This document shows positions 32,249 through 32,937 of a stretch of 32,937 nt of DNA, one piece after another. Within the stretch, counting starts at the first letter, position 1. Every line of letters starts with the position of its first letter. The position numbers were made by a program, and so were the translations under genes. The notes under the pieces were generated by a model. That model was given only the letters and a program-made list of their open reading frames with translations, was not told the origin of the DNA and ran no database searches. The DNA lies in NCBI RefSeq assembly GCF_000716445.1, contig NZ_JNWK01000073.1:1-32937 (forward strand), given 5' to 3'. This DNA is from Streptomyces wedmorensis (GTDB lineage Bacteria > Actinomycetota > Actinomycetes > Streptomycetales > Streptomycetaceae).

Positions 32249-32734
32249 TCAGGCGGAAGGCAGACCGAGGACGCTGTGCTCGGCGACTTCGGAGGTCATG
32301 TCGATGACGCCCGAGAGCGCGCGCATCATGCGCGTCAGCTGGGCGCGGAGCTCTCGGGCGGGTTCACCGAGCAGAACGGCGCTGATGACGAGCTCCAGGA
32401 CGACGCAGTCGTATTCCGCCGACGGGGACGCGTAGCGCGGGGCGTGGCCCTCGACGACCGCGCGCGAGATCTTCCACCCGCCGGTGGCGACCGGCCGGAA
32501 CGTGGCTTCGTAGATTCCGTAGCCGGTCCCGCGCCGGTACAGGCGAAGGGTGTCGTCGAGGCAGTGGGAGTCCCACTTCGATCCGTCGCCGTCCCGCGGT
32601 CCGTCCGCCTTGACGCGCTCCCAGTCCCTGTCGGACCAGAGGCGCCGGGGCAGGGCCGGCATGACGCGGGGCGTCACGAGGGGACGCAGGTCGCCGGTGG
32701 GCGTGGACGGGGCGCTGTATCCGCTGGAGGGCAT
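32249..32734 (-). CDS. Conserved-looking protein of unknown function
   Basis: 161 aa from ATG 32734; SD weak (GGTGAT). I do not recognise the family. Third-position G/C is high across the frame, supporting a real gene. The first 25 residues are rich in Pro, Ser and Thr. A mixed alpha/beta core follows (WERVKADGPRDGDGSKWDSH, LRLYRRGTGYGIYEATF, GGWKISRAVVEGH) and then a longer hydrophobic helix with CVVLELVISAVLLGEPAREL that could pack internally rather than span a membrane. It lies in the minus-strand series between the free A domain and the phenylalanine 3-hydroxylase, so it probably belongs to the uridyl-peptide cluster. The 222-bp gap downstream (32027-32248) shows no gene or operator box. 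Confidence 0.6.
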   Translation of the reverse strand: MPSSGYSAPSTPTGDLRPLVTPRVMPALPRRLWSDRDWERVKADGPRDGDGSKWDSHCLDDTLRLYRRGTGYGIYEATFRPVATGGWKISRAVVEGHAPRYASPSAEYDCVVLELVISAVLLGEPARELRAQLTRMMRALSGVIDMTSEVAEHSVLGLPSA

Positions 32735-32830
32735 GCGATCACCATGGGATTCCGGTCGAGACGAACGTGAAGTTCCTTGCTCGGAGCGCGAGTTGCAGCC
32801 TCTCGGCGCCCCGGGCCTCAGCTGTCCTGT

Positions 32831-32937
32831 TCAGATGGTCATGTTCTCGGCGAGCTTGCGCAGCGCGAGCCGGTCGACCTTCCGGTTGGGGTTCAACGGG
32901 AACTGCTCCAGACGCACGTACCGCCGGGGCAGGACAC
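32831..32937 (-). CDS. C-terminus of an adenylation domain (free-standing), partial at window edge
   Basis: Only the last 35 codons are in the window, ending with TGA at 32833-32831. LPRRYVRLEQFPLNPNRKVDRLAL contains the A10 motif with the catalytic Lys (normally NGKVDR; here NRKVDR). The protein ends 13 residues after the motif, so no PCP is attached to its C-terminus: a free-standing A domain, as found in the dissociated NRPS of uridyl-peptide clusters. The substrate cannot be read from this part; meta-tyrosine is a reasonable guess because the meta-tyrosine synthase gene is near. Confidence 0.85.
   Translation of the reverse strand, partial: VLPRRYVRLEQFPLNPNRKVDRLALRKLAENMTI

Overview
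The window is Streptomyces-type DNA: very GC-rich, with strong G/C bias at third codon positions, GTG and TTG starts, and genes overlapping by 4 bp. It holds parts of two secondary-metabolite gene clusters lying directly side by side, with no transposase or integrase between them.

Left part (1-12200), ansamycin-type. A minus-strand operon runs from AHBA synthase (7312) through a Gfo/Idh oxidoreductase, a HAD phosphatase and an aminodehydroquinate synthase into a modular polyketide synthase that leaves the window at base 1. The PKS begins with an acyl-CoA-ligase-like loading domain, a degenerate ketoreductase and an ACP, the arrangement used to load 3-amino-5-hydroxybenzoate (AHBA). Divergent from it, on the plus strand, lie aminodehydroquinate dehydratase, an aromatic-ring FAD monooxygenase and a ROK-family kanosamine kinase that has no ordinary start codon. 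A minus-strand pair follows: shikimate/quinate dehydrogenase and a nitroreductase. Together these are most of the rifG/I/J/K/L/M/N set. AminoDAHP synthase (rifH) and transketolase are not in the window.

Right part (12368 to the end), uridyl-peptide antibiotic type (pacidamycin, napsamycin, mureidomycin and sansanmycin group). The diagnostic genes are a 121-aa cupin matching Pac13 with His42, a BBE-like flavin oxidase for making uridine-5'-aldehyde, dissociated NRPS pieces (free PCP, free C, MbtH, A-PCP, C-PCP, A-PCP-TE, free A), a phenylalanine 3-hydroxylase for meta-tyrosine, and a threonine kinase / PLP beta-replacement / argininosuccinate-lyase-like set for 2,3-diaminobutyrate (DABA). A phosphopantetheinyl transferase sits at the junction of the two clusters. 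The free PCP to C-PCP block has the same order as pacH to pacN. The 5'-aminotransferase, N-methyltransferase, Ala-tRNA-dependent transferase and pathway regulator are not in the window.

Regulation: four copies of a palindromic box matching the SsaA consensus I remember from sansanmycin (GTMCTGACA-N2-TGTCAGKAC) precede four transcription units of the right half. Three of them have a TAnnnT -10 hexamer exactly 20 bp downstream. No comparable box was found in the AHBA half; its divergent promoter instead has a ladder of CCCCTnAG-like elements and a 12-bp palindrome.

Other points of note: a thioesterase domain without catalytic Ser and His, an argininosuccinate-lyase homologue with Ala at the usual catalytic Ser, a PLP/ATP-grasp fusion, and a 36-bp tandem repeat between two strong terminators. 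All functional calls come from reading motifs by eye and from memory of the families; no database search was run.
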